DNA from: Lysobacter_C sp966210725
Lineage (GTDB): Bacteria; Pseudomonadota; Gammaproteobacteria; Xanthomonadales; Xanthomonadaceae
DNA length: 31,547 bases
NCBI GenBank assembly: GCA_966210725.1
Contig: CBIHLN010000026.1
Coordinates: forward strand, 1-31,547
Reading direction: 5' to 3'
Below are positions 1-7,028 of the stretch, piece by piece. Under the pieces are notes generated by a model. That model searched no databases, was not told where the DNA came from, and worked only from the letters and a program-made list of their open reading frames with translations. Positions within the stretch are counted from its first letter, which is position 1. Each line of letters starts with the position of its first letter. The translations under genes and the position numbers were made by a program.

Positions 1-143
1 AGGCCGGCGAGACGCTGGCGATCATCGAGGCGATGAAGATGTTCAACCCGATCGAAGCCGACGTCTCGGGCACCGTGCTCAAGGTGATGGCCGAGAACGG
101 CCAGCCGATCGAGTTCGACCAGCCGCTGTTCGTGATCGGGTAA
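1..143 (+). CDS. accB: Biotin carboxyl carrier protein of acetyl-CoA carboxylase, 3' end only
   Basis: Partial gene: only the last 46 codons are in the window (reading frame begins at base 3; stop TAA at 141-143). The visible part is the biotinyl domain with the classic EAMKM motif. The lysine codon at 36-38 is the one biotinylated by BirA. The carrier shuttles carboxylated biotin between biotin carboxylase and carboxyltransferase in the first step of fatty-acid synthesis. After the motif comes the usual C-terminal hairpin ending in PLFVIG. accC follows 89 bp downstream on the same strand, the normal accBC operon order, so the two subunits are probably co-transcribed. The N-terminal half and the start lie outside the window. 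Confidence 0.95.
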   Translation, partial: AGETLAIIEAMKMFNPIEADVSGTVLKVMAENGQPIEFDQPLFVIG

Positions 144-232
144 GCAGGCCCGCCTGCGGCGCACGCCGCGCACCTGCGCACGCCCACCGGCCCCCGGGCC
201 AGTGGGCCGGACACGCAACCTGGAACCTTTCC

Positions 233-1600
233 ATGCTCGATAAAGTCGTCATCGCCAACCGGGGCGAAATCGCGCTGCGCATCCTGCGCGCGTGCCATGC
301 CCTGGGCATCCGCACGGTCGCGGTGCACTCCACCGTCGACCGCAACCTCAAGCACGTGGCCATGGCCGACGAGTCGGTCTGCATCGGCCCGGCGCCGTCC
401 ACCGACAGCTACCTCAACATGGCGCAGATCATCGCCGCCGCCGAGGTCACCGACGCCCAGGCGATCCACCCCGGCTACGGCTTCCTCAGCGAGAACGCCG
501 ATTTCGCCGAGCGCGTGGAGCAGTCGGGCTTCATCTTCATCGGCCCGAAGGCCGACACCATCCGACTGATGGGCGACAAGGTCGAGGCGATCCGCGCGAT
601 GAAGGACGCCGGCGTGCCGTGCGTGCCCGGCAGCGGCGGACCGCTCGGCGACGACGCGGCCACCAACACCAAGATCGCGCGCGAGATCGGCTACCCGGTC
701 ATCGTCAAGGCGGCCGGCGGCGGCGGCGGGCGCGGCATGCGCGTGGTGCACACCGAGGCCCACCTGCACAACGCCATCGCGACCACCAAGACCGAGGCCA
801 AGGCCGCGTTCGGCAACGACATGGTCTACATGGAGAAGTTCCTGGAGAACCCGCGCCACGTGGAGATCCAGGTGCTGGCCGACGGCCAGGGCAACGCCAT
901 CCACCTGGGCGAGCGCGACTGCTCGATGCAGCGCCGCCACCAGAAGGTCGTCGAGGAAGCGCCGGCGCCGGGCATCACGCCCGAGCAGCGCGCCGAGATC
1001 GGCAAGGTCTGCACCGAGGCCTGCATCCGCATCGGCTACCGCGGCGCGGGCACGTTCGAGTTCCTCTACGAGAACGGCCGCTTCTACTTCATCGAGATGA
1101 ACACCCGCATCCAGGTCGAGCACCCGGTCACCGAGATGGTCACCGGCATCGACCTGGTGCGCGAGCAGTTGATGATCGCCGCCGGCAATCCGCTGTCGAT
1201 CCGCCAGGAGGACGTGGTGCTGGACGGCCACGCGATCGAGTGCCGCATCAACGCCGAGGACCCGGACACCTTCATGCCCAGCCCCGGCCTGATCGCGCAT
1301 TTCCACGCGCCCGGCGGCCCCGGCGTGCGCGTGGACAGCCACATCTACGAGGGCTACCGCGTCCCGCCGAACTACGACTCGATGATCGGCAAGCTGATCG
1401 TGCACGGCGCCACCCGCGAGCAGGCGATCTGCCGCATGCGCGTGGCGCTCAGCGAGATGGTGGTGGACGGCATCCGGACCAACGTCCCGCTGCAGCAGCG
1501 CATCCTCTCGGATATCGGTTTCCAGCAGGGCGCGCAGAACATCCACTACCTCGAGAAGCGCCTGAAGGAGCAGAAGGAGAAGTCGCTCTCGATCGTGTGA
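233..1600 (+). CDS. accC: Acetyl-CoA carboxylase, biotin carboxylase subunit
   Basis: Cytosolic ATP-grasp enzyme that carboxylates the biotin on AccB using ATP and bicarbonate. It has 455 residues against 449 in E. coli. Domains in order: an N-terminal biotin-carboxylase domain beginning LDKVVIANRGEIALRI, a central ATP-grasp with the glycine-rich loop GGGGGRGMR near residue 162, and a C-terminal carboxylase domain. The active-site run EMNTRIQVEHP places E288, N290 and R292 at the same numbers as in E. coli, which supports the chosen ATG. No strong Shine-Dalgarno sequence is visible. It sits 89 bp after accB, as expected for an operon. The far C-terminus (KEQKEKSLSIV) is slightly extended. The identification is secure. 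Confidence 0.98.
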   Translation: MLDKVVIANRGEIALRILRACHALGIRTVAVHSTVDRNLKHVAMADESVCIGPAPSTDSYLNMAQIIAAAEVTDAQAIHPGYGFLSENADFAERVEQSGFIFIGPKADTIRLMGDKVEAIRAMKDAGVPCVPGSGGPLGDDAATNTKIAREIGYPVIVKAAGGGGGRGMRVVHTEAHLHNAIATTKTEAKAAFGNDMVYMEKFLENPRHVEIQVLADGQGNAIHLGERDCSMQRRHQKVVEEAPAPGITPEQRAEIGKVCTEACIRIGYRGAGTFEFLYENGRFYFIEMNTRIQVEHPVTEMVTGIDLVREQLMIAAGNPLSIRQEDVVLDGHAIECRINAEDPDTFMPSPGLIAHFHAPGGPGVRVDSHIYEGYRVPPNYDSMIGKLIVHGATREQAICRMRVALSEMVVDGIRTNVPLQQRILSDIGFQQGAQNIHYLEKRLKEQKEKSLSIV

Positions 1601-1626
1601 GGCGGCGCTTCCCGCAGGTGCAGAAG

Positions 1627-1702
1627 TAGCTCGGGTAAGCGCAGCGCACCCGGGGCCTTCGCGCCAGACCGTTCCCGGGTGCACTCCGCTTACCCGGGCT
1701 AC
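1627..1702. repeat. Inverted repeat, CCCGGGTAAGC-type intergenic palindrome
   Basis: Two arms of about 28 nt, 1627-1654 and 1674-1702, are near-perfect reverse complements. Both carry the core CCCGGGTAAGC or its complement plus a CGCACCCGGG end, separated by about 19 nt. The element fills most of the 134-bp gap between accC and prmA. A solo arm of the same family lies at 25354-25377. On RNA it would form a strong hairpin with no U tract, so it looks more like a REP-type repeat than a Rho-independent terminator. It could still affect accBC mRNA stability or read-through into prmA. Confidence 0.7.
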
Positions 1703-1734
1703 ACAATGGGCGACCCGCCACCGACGCCGCGCCC

Positions 1735-2652
1735 ATGCCCTTCCTCGAACTCACCCTTCCCTGCAGCCAGCTCCAGCAGCCGCGCTACGAAAACGCGCTG
1801 GAAAGCGTCGGCGCGCTGTCGGTGACGCTGGCCGATGCGCACGCCGACGCGCCCGACGAGCAGGCGATCTTCGAGCCCGGCGTCGGCCAGACACCGCTGT
1901 GGGACGACATGCAGCTCACCGCGCTGTTCCCCGGCGGCACGCCGCGCGAGTTGCTGCTGCACGCGCTGCAGGCCGCCGACGAGGGCATCGACTGGTCGCG
2001 CGCGGCGTTCCGCGACGTCGCCGACCAGGACTGGGAGCGCGCATGGATGGACCAGTACGTGCCGCTGCAGTTCGGCCGGCGCACCTGGATCGTGCCGTGG
2101 AACCACGACCTGCCGCCGGGCGCCGATGCCGACGATGCCGCGGTCGTGCGCCTGGACCCGGGCCTGGCGTTCGGCTCGGGCACGCACCCCACCACCGCGC
2201 TGTGCCTGCAGTGGCTCGATACGCTGGCCGACGACGGCGTGCTGGCGGGCGCGCAGGTGCTCGATTTCGGCTGCGGCTCGGGGATCCTCGCGCTGGCCGC
2301 GCTCAAGCTCGGCGCACGCGACGCCATCGGCATCGACAACGACCCGCAGGCGATCGCCGCGACGCTCGACAACGCCGAGCGCAACGGCGAGCAGGCGCGG
2401 TTGTCGGCCCACCTGCCCGACGACGCGCCGGCCGGCGCCTACCCGGTGGTCGTGGCCAACATCCTGGCCTCGGCGCTCGTGGAACTGGCCGACGTGATCG
2501 CCGCGCGCGTCGCGCCGGGCGGGTACATCGCCCTGTCGGGCATCCTGGCCGGACAGGAGGGCGAGGTCATGGCGCGCTACGCCGCGGCGTTCGACGACCT
2601 GCGCGCGGAGCAGTCCGACGACTGGATGCGCGTGACCGGCCGCCGCCGCTGA
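1735..2652 (+). CDS. prmA: Ribosomal protein L11 methyltransferase
   Basis: S-adenosylmethionine-dependent enzyme that trimethylates lysines and the N-terminus of ribosomal protein L11 in the cytosol. It has 305 residues (E. coli PrmA about 293). The N-terminal third is the substrate-recognition domain typical of the family (start MPFLELTLP, then PLWDDMQLTALFP). The C-terminal Rossmann fold shows motif I FGCGSGILALAALKLGA near residue 177, the acidic loop GIDNDPQA and the catalytic-site motif VVANILA. A GSGTHPTT stretch just before motif I is a PrmA signature. It follows accC and precedes the DUF3426 gene. In E. coli prmA also precedes fis, with dusB in between, so the neighbourhood is partly conserved. 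Confidence 0.97.
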   Translation: MPFLELTLPCSQLQQPRYENALESVGALSVTLADAHADAPDEQAIFEPGVGQTPLWDDMQLTALFPGGTPRELLLHALQAADEGIDWSRAAFRDVADQDWERAWMDQYVPLQFGRRTWIVPWNHDLPPGADADDAAVVRLDPGLAFGSGTHPTTALCLQWLDTLADDGVLAGAQVLDFGCGSGILALAALKLGARDAIGIDNDPQAIAATLDNAERNGEQARLSAHLPDDAPAGAYPVVVANILASALVELADVIAARVAPGGYIALSGILAGQEGEVMARYAAAFDDLRAEQSDDWMRVTGRRR

Positions 2653-2664
2653 CCGGGTTGCTTG

Positions 2665-2846
2665 TTGTAGGAGCGGCTTCAGCCGCGATCACCCCTCCCA
2701 AAGACGCCCTTGACACCGCCCTTGTAGGAGCGACGTAAGTCGCGACCTCGCACCTTCGATCAGTTCGCCGGTCGCGACTTACGTCGCTCCTGCACGGAGG
2801 CGCGCGGCGCGGCTCACTCGGGTTCGCGGCTGAAGCCGCTCCTGCA
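2665..2846. repeat. Nested double palindrome of TAGGAGCG-type REP-like repeats
   Basis: The 318-bp gap between prmA and the next gene contains four related units in the order A-B-B'-A'. Unit A (2665-2689) reads TAGGAGCGGCTTCAGCCGCG. Unit B (2722-2747) reads TAGGAGCGACGTAAGTCGCG. B' (2770-2794) and A' (2824-2846) are their exact or near-exact reverse complements. Each unit is itself a small hairpin, and the whole can fold as a large two-tiered cruciform. Sequences of this type are widespread intergenic repeats in Xanthomonads and pseudomonads and resemble REP elements mobilised by RAYT transposases. No transposase is encoded here. The rest of the gap, up to the -10-like box before the next gene, shows nothing else I can support. 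Confidence 0.8.
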
Positions 2847-2956
2847 GGGGCCTGGTCATGGCGCATGCCCGGCTTGCGCCCGCGCGCGTCGCCATTACGC
2901 GACCCGCATCACGCCGCCGCGCGCCCCTCCCGGTCGCCGGCGTCGCACCGTCCCCT

Positions 2957-2962
2957 TACACT
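2957..2962 (+). promoter_or_regulatory. Candidate -10 box of the DUF3426 gene
   Basis: TACACT lies only 8 nt before the ATG at 2971, and no Shine-Dalgarno sequence is visible. If this is the -10, transcription would begin at or next to the start codon and the message would be leaderless or nearly so. No clear -35 is seen. This is inferred from position and from similar boxes elsewhere in the window. Confidence 0.35.
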
Positions 2963-2970
2963 CGGCGCCC

Positions 2971-3813
2971 ATGTTCCTGCCCTGCCCGCACTGCGGTTTC
3001 CTGGTCTCACTCGCCCCGGGCGATGCGCAGGGCCAGCGCTGTCCGCGCTGCGAGCGCCCGCTGGAGGACGCCGGGGCCGTGGCCGCCGCCGATGCGACCG
3101 GCACCGTGTCACCGGACGGCGACGCCGCCGACGCGCGCGTCCACCCCTCCGGTGAAACGCCGACATCCGGCCTCGAGCCGTCCCCCGCCGTACACGTGCG
3201 GGACCCCGCACCCGTGGATCCGGCGTCCGGCCCCACGGCCAGCCGTGCCGCCGCACCCGTCGACCCCGCGCCTGCGGGAAAGGTATCGCGTCGCGCACGG
3301 ACACGCGGACCGAGCTTCACCCGCATCACGCTGCCGGGGGAGATGGACACGCTGCGCTGGCCGCTTCGCGGTGTTGCCGCGCTGCTTACGGTGCTGCTGC
3401 TGGTCCAGCTGCTGCTGGCGCAGCGGACCGAGCTGGCCACGGACGCACGCTGGCGTCCGTTGGTCGAAGCCGCCTGCGGCGTGGTCGGCTGCACGGTGCC
3501 GCCGTGGCACGACCCCGACGCGTTCAACATGCTGGATCGCAACGTGCGCCCCAAGCCCGGCCACGATGGCGTGCTCGAAGTCACTGCCAGTTTCCGCAAC
3601 GACGCGCCGTGGCCGCAGGCATGGCCCACCTTGCAGGTCGGACTGACCGATGTGGAGGGACGCGAAGTCGCGGCACGCGCGTTCACCGTCGACGAGTACC
3701 GCGGCGATGCCGACGCCGACGCGCTGCTCGCCCCGGGCCAGAGCGCCGCGGTGCGCTTCGATGTGCGCGAACCGGCGGCGCCGATCGTCGCCTTTTCCTT
3801 CGACTTCCGTTGA
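2971..3813 (+). CDS. Zinc-ribbon membrane protein with C-terminal DUF3426 domain
   Basis: 280-residue protein of unknown function. Visible parts in order: an N-terminal MJ0042-type zinc finger with CPHCG at residues 5-9 and CPRC about 16 residues later; a long low-complexity linker rich in Ala, Pro, Asp and Thr (about 35-120); one hydrophobic membrane segment (about 131-150, LTVLLLVQLLLA); and a C-terminal DUF3426 domain (about 160-280) with the typical CGVVGCTVP and LDRNVRP elements. The predicted layout is a cytoplasmic zinc ribbon and a periplasmic beta-rich domain. It lies between prmA and fis, where enterobacteria have dusB. Proteins of this architecture are usual at this site in Xanthomonads. 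The family assignment is firm but the role is unknown. Confidence 0.85.
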   Translation: MFLPCPHCGFLVSLAPGDAQGQRCPRCERPLEDAGAVAAADATGTVSPDGDAADARVHPSGETPTSGLEPSPAVHVRDPAPVDPASGPTASRAAAPVDPAPAGKVSRRARTRGPSFTRITLPGEMDTLRWPLRGVAALLTVLLLVQLLLAQRTELATDARWRPLVEAACGVVGCTVPPWHDPDAFNMLDRNVRPKPGHDGVLEVTASFRNDAPWPQAWPTLQVGLTDVEGREVAARAFTVDEYRGDADADALLAPGQSAAVRFDVREPAAPIVAFSFDFR

Positions 3814-3863
3814 TCCGTTCGACTGAATGCGCGATGGCGGTGTCCGCTGCCGCCGGCACGCGC

Positions 3864-3869
3864 TAGACT
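3864..3869 (+). promoter_or_regulatory. Candidate -10 box upstream of fis
   Basis: TAGACT lies 74 nt before the proposed TTG start of fis, in the 130-bp gap after the DUF3426 gene. It resembles other TAnnnT hexamers found before genes in this window. No convincing -35 can be picked, so this rests only on the hexamer and its position. Confidence 0.3.
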
Positions 3870-3943
3870 CCCCGGTCCGTCGTCCCGCCGCCCGACCGTG
3901 AGCCGGCCCTTTCGACGACGGATGTTTCATACGGGGACCGCTC

Positions 3944-4216
3944 TTGAACGCTGCTGCCGATCGCCACGATTCCGCCCGCCCGGGCCCGCGCGTGCCCTTG
4001 CGCGACCACGTGGCCACGTCGATCCGCCGCTACCTGGGCGACCTCAACGGCTGCGGCACCGAGAACCTCTACGAGATCGCGCTGCGCGAGCTGGAGATCC
4101 CGCTGTTCGCCGAGGTGCTCGAGCACTGCGACGGCAACCAGAGCCGCGCCGCGACGATGCTCGGCATCCATCGCGCCACGCTGCGCAAGAAGCTGCGCGA
4201 GTACGGCCTGGCCTGA
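3944..4216 (+). CDS. fis: Nucleoid-associated DNA-binding protein Fis
   Basis: Small DNA-bending protein that shapes the nucleoid and adjusts rRNA, tRNA and growth-phase transcription. It has 90 residues (98 in E. coli). The C-terminal helix-turn-helix is unmistakable: GNQSRAATMLGIHRATLRKK (residues about 63-82), and the preceding helices fit the Fis dimerisation core. The start is TTG at 3944. It is preceded at a suitable distance by a GGGGA element (3932-3937 region), and no in-frame ATG lies upstream. A non-standard start on this highly growth-regulated gene may lower its translation. fis follows the DUF3426 gene by 130 bp and has a candidate -10 of its own, so it may be transcribed independently as well as from upstream. 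Confidence 0.93.
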   Translation: MNAAADRHDSARPGPRVPLRDHVATSIRRYLGDLNGCGTENLYEIALRELEIPLFAEVLEHCDGNQSRAATMLGIHRATLRKKLREYGLA

Positions 4217-4220
4217 AGTT

Positions 4221-4248
4221 GAGGGGCTGGAGGCGAGGGGCTGGAGGC
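4221..4248 (+). repeat. Perfect 14-bp tandem duplication
   Basis: GAGGGGCTGGAGGC occurs twice head to tail (4221-4234 and 4235-4248), starting 5 nt after the fis stop codon. It is non-coding and looks like a recent slippage duplication. No function is apparent. Confidence 0.75.
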
Positions 4249-4333
4249 CGCAGAACCGGGCGGATCTTTCCCGAAGCCATGCAGCAGGGCCGCTCGACTG
4301 GGGACCCGCCCGGGTAAGCCGTACCGCCCCCGC

Positions 4334-4339
4334 TATAAT
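4334..4339 (+). promoter_or_regulatory. Consensus -10 box upstream of purH
   Basis: A perfect TATAAT sits 27 nt before the purH ATG, standing out in a GC-rich gap. No good -35 hexamer is found 16-18 nt upstream. That region instead holds a 12-nt match (4308-4319) to the CCCGGGTAAGC repeat core. purH therefore probably has its own promoter, which may need an activator or an extended contact. Confidence 0.55.
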
Positions 4340-4366
4340 TTCCGGCCCCCTCGCCGGAACCCACGC

Positions 4367-5944
4367 ATGACCGCCTCCCTCCCGACGGTGACGATCCGCC
4401 GCGCGCTGCTGTCCGTCTCCGACAAGACCGGCCTGGTCGAACTGGCCCGCGCGCTGGCCGGCCACGGCATCGCGCTGCTGTCCACCGGCGGCACGGCCAA
4501 GGCCCTGCGCGACGCGGGCCTGGAGGTCACCGACGTCAGCGACCACACCGGCTTCCCGGAAATGATGGACGGCCGCGTCAAGACGCTGCACCCGGTGGTG
4601 CACGGCGGCCTGCTGGGCCGCGCCGGCACCGACGAAGCGGTGATGGCCGAGCACGGCATCGCGCCGATCGACCTGCTGGTGCTCAACCTGTACCCGTTCG
4701 AATCGGTCTCGGCCAACCCCGACAGCACGATGGACGAGATCGTCGAGAACATCGACATCGGCGGCCCGGCGATGCTGCGCTCGGCGGCCAAGAACTTCGC
4801 GCGCGTGGCCGTCGCCACCGACCCGGCGCAGTACCCGGCGCTGATCGCCGAGCTGGCCGACAACGCCGGCGCGCTCAGCGGCAAGACGCGCTTCGCACTG
4901 TCGGTGGCCGCGTTCGATCGCGTCGCCCAGTACGACGCCTGCATCAGCAACGTCCTGTCGTCGATCACCGACGAGGGTGGGCGCGGCCTGTTCCCGGCGC
5001 AGTCCAACAGCAACTTCGTCAAGGTGATGGACCTGCGTTACGGCGAGAACCCGCACCAGCAGGGCGCGTTCTACCGCGACCTGTACCCGGTGCCCGGCAC
5101 GCTGGCGACGTTCACCCAGCTGCAGGGCAAGGAGCTGAGCTTCAACAACCTGGCCGACGCCGACGCGGCATGGGAATGCGTGCGCCAGTTCGAGGCGCCG
5201 GCGTGCGTGATCGTCAAGCACGCCAACCCGTGTGGCGTGGCGATGGGCGTGGCCTGCGGCGACGCCTACGAGCTGGCCTACGCCACCGACCCGACCTCGG
5301 CCTTCGGCGGCATCATCGCGTTCAACACCACACTCGACGCCGCCACCGCGAAGGTCATCCTCGACCGCCAGTTCGTCGAGGTGCTGATCGCGCCGGACTT
5401 CGAGCCCGCCGCGCTCGACTACGCGACGAAGAAGGCCAACGTGCGCGTGCTGCGGATCCCGCACGGCGAGGGCCGCAACAACTTCGACGTCAAGCGCGTC
5501 GGTTCGGGCCTGCTGATGCAGACCAGTGACATCCGCGAGGTCGGCCGCGACGAGCTGAAGGTGGTCACCGCGCTCGCGCCCACCGACACGCAGATGGACG
5601 ACCTGCTGTTCGCCTGGCGCATCGCCAAGTTCGTGAAGTCCAACGCGATTGTCTATGCCAAGGACCAGCGCAGCATCGGCATCGGCGCGGGCCAGATGAG
5701 CCGCGTGGTCAGCGCCAAGATCGCCGCGCTCAAGGCTGAGGAGGCCGGGCTGTCGGTGCCGGGTTCGGTGATGGCGTCCGACGCGTTCTTCCCGTTCCGC
5801 GACGGCATCGACGCGGCCGCCGCTGCTGGCATCAAGGCAGTGATCCAGCCGGGCGGCTCGATGCGCGACAAGGAAGTGATCGCCGCGGCAGACGAGCACG
5901 GCATCGCGATGGTGTTCACCGGCGTGCGCCACTTCCGCCACTGA
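4367..5944 (+). CDS. purH: Bifunctional AICAR formyltransferase / IMP cyclohydrolase
   Basis: Catalyses the last two steps of de novo IMP synthesis in the cytosol: formylation of AICAR by 10-formyl-tetrahydrofolate, then ring closure. It has 525 residues, the normal length. The N-terminal cyclohydrolase (MGS-like) domain shows LLSTGGTAKAL near residue 39 and MMDGRVKTLHP near 67. The transformylase domain shows MDLRYGENPHQ and the catalytic KHANPCG at about residue 284, ending in the conserved FTGVRHFRH. A consensus -10 lies just upstream. Downstream, the cation exchanger starts 1 nt after the purH stop, so the two are likely co-transcribed. In many gammaproteobacteria purH is followed directly by purD; here purD is about 2.7 kb away behind two transporter genes. 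Confidence 0.98.
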   Translation: MTASLPTVTIRRALLSVSDKTGLVELARALAGHGIALLSTGGTAKALRDAGLEVTDVSDHTGFPEMMDGRVKTLHPVVHGGLLGRAGTDEAVMAEHGIAPIDLLVLNLYPFESVSANPDSTMDEIVENIDIGGPAMLRSAAKNFARVAVATDPAQYPALIAELADNAGALSGKTRFALSVAAFDRVAQYDACISNVLSSITDEGGRGLFPAQSNSNFVKVMDLRYGENPHQQGAFYRDLYPVPGTLATFTQLQGKELSFNNLADADAAWECVRQFEAPACVIVKHANPCGVAMGVACGDAYELAYATDPTSAFGGIIAFNTTLDAATAKVILDRQFVEVLIAPDFEPAALDYATKKANVRVLRIPHGEGRNNFDVKRVGSGLLMQTSDIREVGRDELKVVTALAPTDTQMDDLLFAWRIAKFVKSNAIVYAKDQRSIGIGAGQMSRVVSAKIAALKAEEAGLSVPGSVMASDAFFPFRDGIDAAAAAGIKAVIQPGGSMRDKEVIAAADEHGIAMVFTGVRHFRH

Positions 5945-5945
5945 C

Positions 5946-7028
5946 ATGGACCCCGTCGTCGTCCTGAAGCTGGTGGCCGGCCTGGCGATGCTGCTGGGCG
6001 GCGCAGAGCTGCTGGTGCGCGGCGCCTCGCGCCTGGCGCTGCGCTGGGGGATGACGCCGCTGGTGATCGGCCTGACGGTGGTGGCGTTCGGCACCAGCGC
6101 GCCGGAGTTCGCGATCGGCATCGGCGCGGCCATGCAGGGCGAGGCCGACATCGCGCTGGGCAACGTGGTGGGCAGCAACATCGCCAACGTGCTGCTGATC
6201 CTGGGCCTCTGCGCGCTCGTCTCGCCGCTCGTGGTGCGCCGGCAGCTGATCTGGCTGGACGTGCCGGTGATGGTGGCCGTCTCGGTCGGCGTGCTGGCGA
6301 TGTCGCTGGACGGTGCACTGGGGCGGGGCGAAGGCATCGCGCTGGTGCTGATCGGCCTGGGCTATGTCGGCGGGTTGCTGTGGATGGCCCGGCGCGGCAA
6401 CGGCGATGACGCCGATGCGGCCGCCGACGTGCCTGCGAACGGCGCCGATGCGCCTGCCTGGCGCCACGTGCTGGTGCTTGTGGCCGGACTGGCGGTCCTG
6501 GTGCTGGGCTCGCAGTGGCTGGTGGATGGCGCCGTCAGCATCGCCAGCGCGATGGGCATCAGCGAGCTGGTCATCGGGCTGACCGTGGTCGCCATCGGCA
6601 CGTCGCTGCCGGAGATCGCCACCAGCGTCCTGGCGGTGGTGCGCGGCGAGCGCGACATGGCCGTGGGCAACATCGTGGGCAGCAACGTGTTCAACCTGCT
6701 GTTCGTGCTGGGCGCCACGGCGGCGATCGCGCCGGACGGCATTGCCGTCGGCGCGGCCGCGGTGCGTTTCGACCTGCCGGTGATGACGGCGGTGGCGGTG
6801 GCCTGCATGCCGATCTTCTTCACCGGCCACTGCATCCAGCGCTGGGAGGGCGGCCTGTTCCTGGGCTACTACCTGGCCTACGTCGCCTACCTGCTGCTGG
6901 ATGCCGCCGACCACGATGCCCTGCCCGCCTTCAGTGCGGTGATGATGGCGTTCGTCGTGCCGTTGACGGTCATCACGCTGGCGGTGGTGACGATGCGCGC
7001 GTGGCGCGCCCGGCATCCGCGGCCCTGA
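5946..7028 (+). CDS. Calcium/sodium antiporter, CaCA family (YrbG-like)
   Basis: Inner-membrane cation exchanger of 360 residues, built as two inverted repeats of about five hydrophobic helices. The two alpha-repeat signatures are clear. The first has GTSAPE and GNVVGSNIANVLLILG (about residues 56-85). The second has GTSLPE and GNIVGSNVFNLLFVLG (about 217-250). The acidic residues in these motifs form the ion site in the family. A charged, Asp/Ala-rich loop (about 148-170) divides the halves. The likely role is Na+- or H+-driven Ca2+ efflux; the exact ion is inferred. The ATG lies one base after the purH stop. The last 56 nt (6973-7028) overlap the end of the convergent symporter gene on the other strand. 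Confidence 0.93.
   Translation: MDPVVVLKLVAGLAMLLGGAELLVRGASRLALRWGMTPLVIGLTVVAFGTSAPEFAIGIGAAMQGEADIALGNVVGSNIANVLLILGLCALVSPLVVRRQLIWLDVPVMVAVSVGVLAMSLDGALGRGEGIALVLIGLGYVGGLLWMARRGNGDDADAAADVPANGADAPAWRHVLVLVAGLAVLVLGSQWLVDGAVSIASAMGISELVIGLTVVAIGTSLPEIATSVLAVVRGERDMAVGNIVGSNVFNLLFVLGATAAIAPDGIAVGAAAVRFDLPVMTAVAVACMPIFFTGHCIQRWEGGLFLGYYLAYVAYLLLDAADHDALPAFSAVMMAFVVPLTVITLAVVTMRAWRARHPRP

Noticed and set aside
3863..6337. Minus-strand 824-codon frame opposite fis and purH
   Set aside because: Composition (His, Arg, Gln, Val and Ala rich, no motif) marks it as the shadow of purH; fis and purH on the plus strand are unambiguous.
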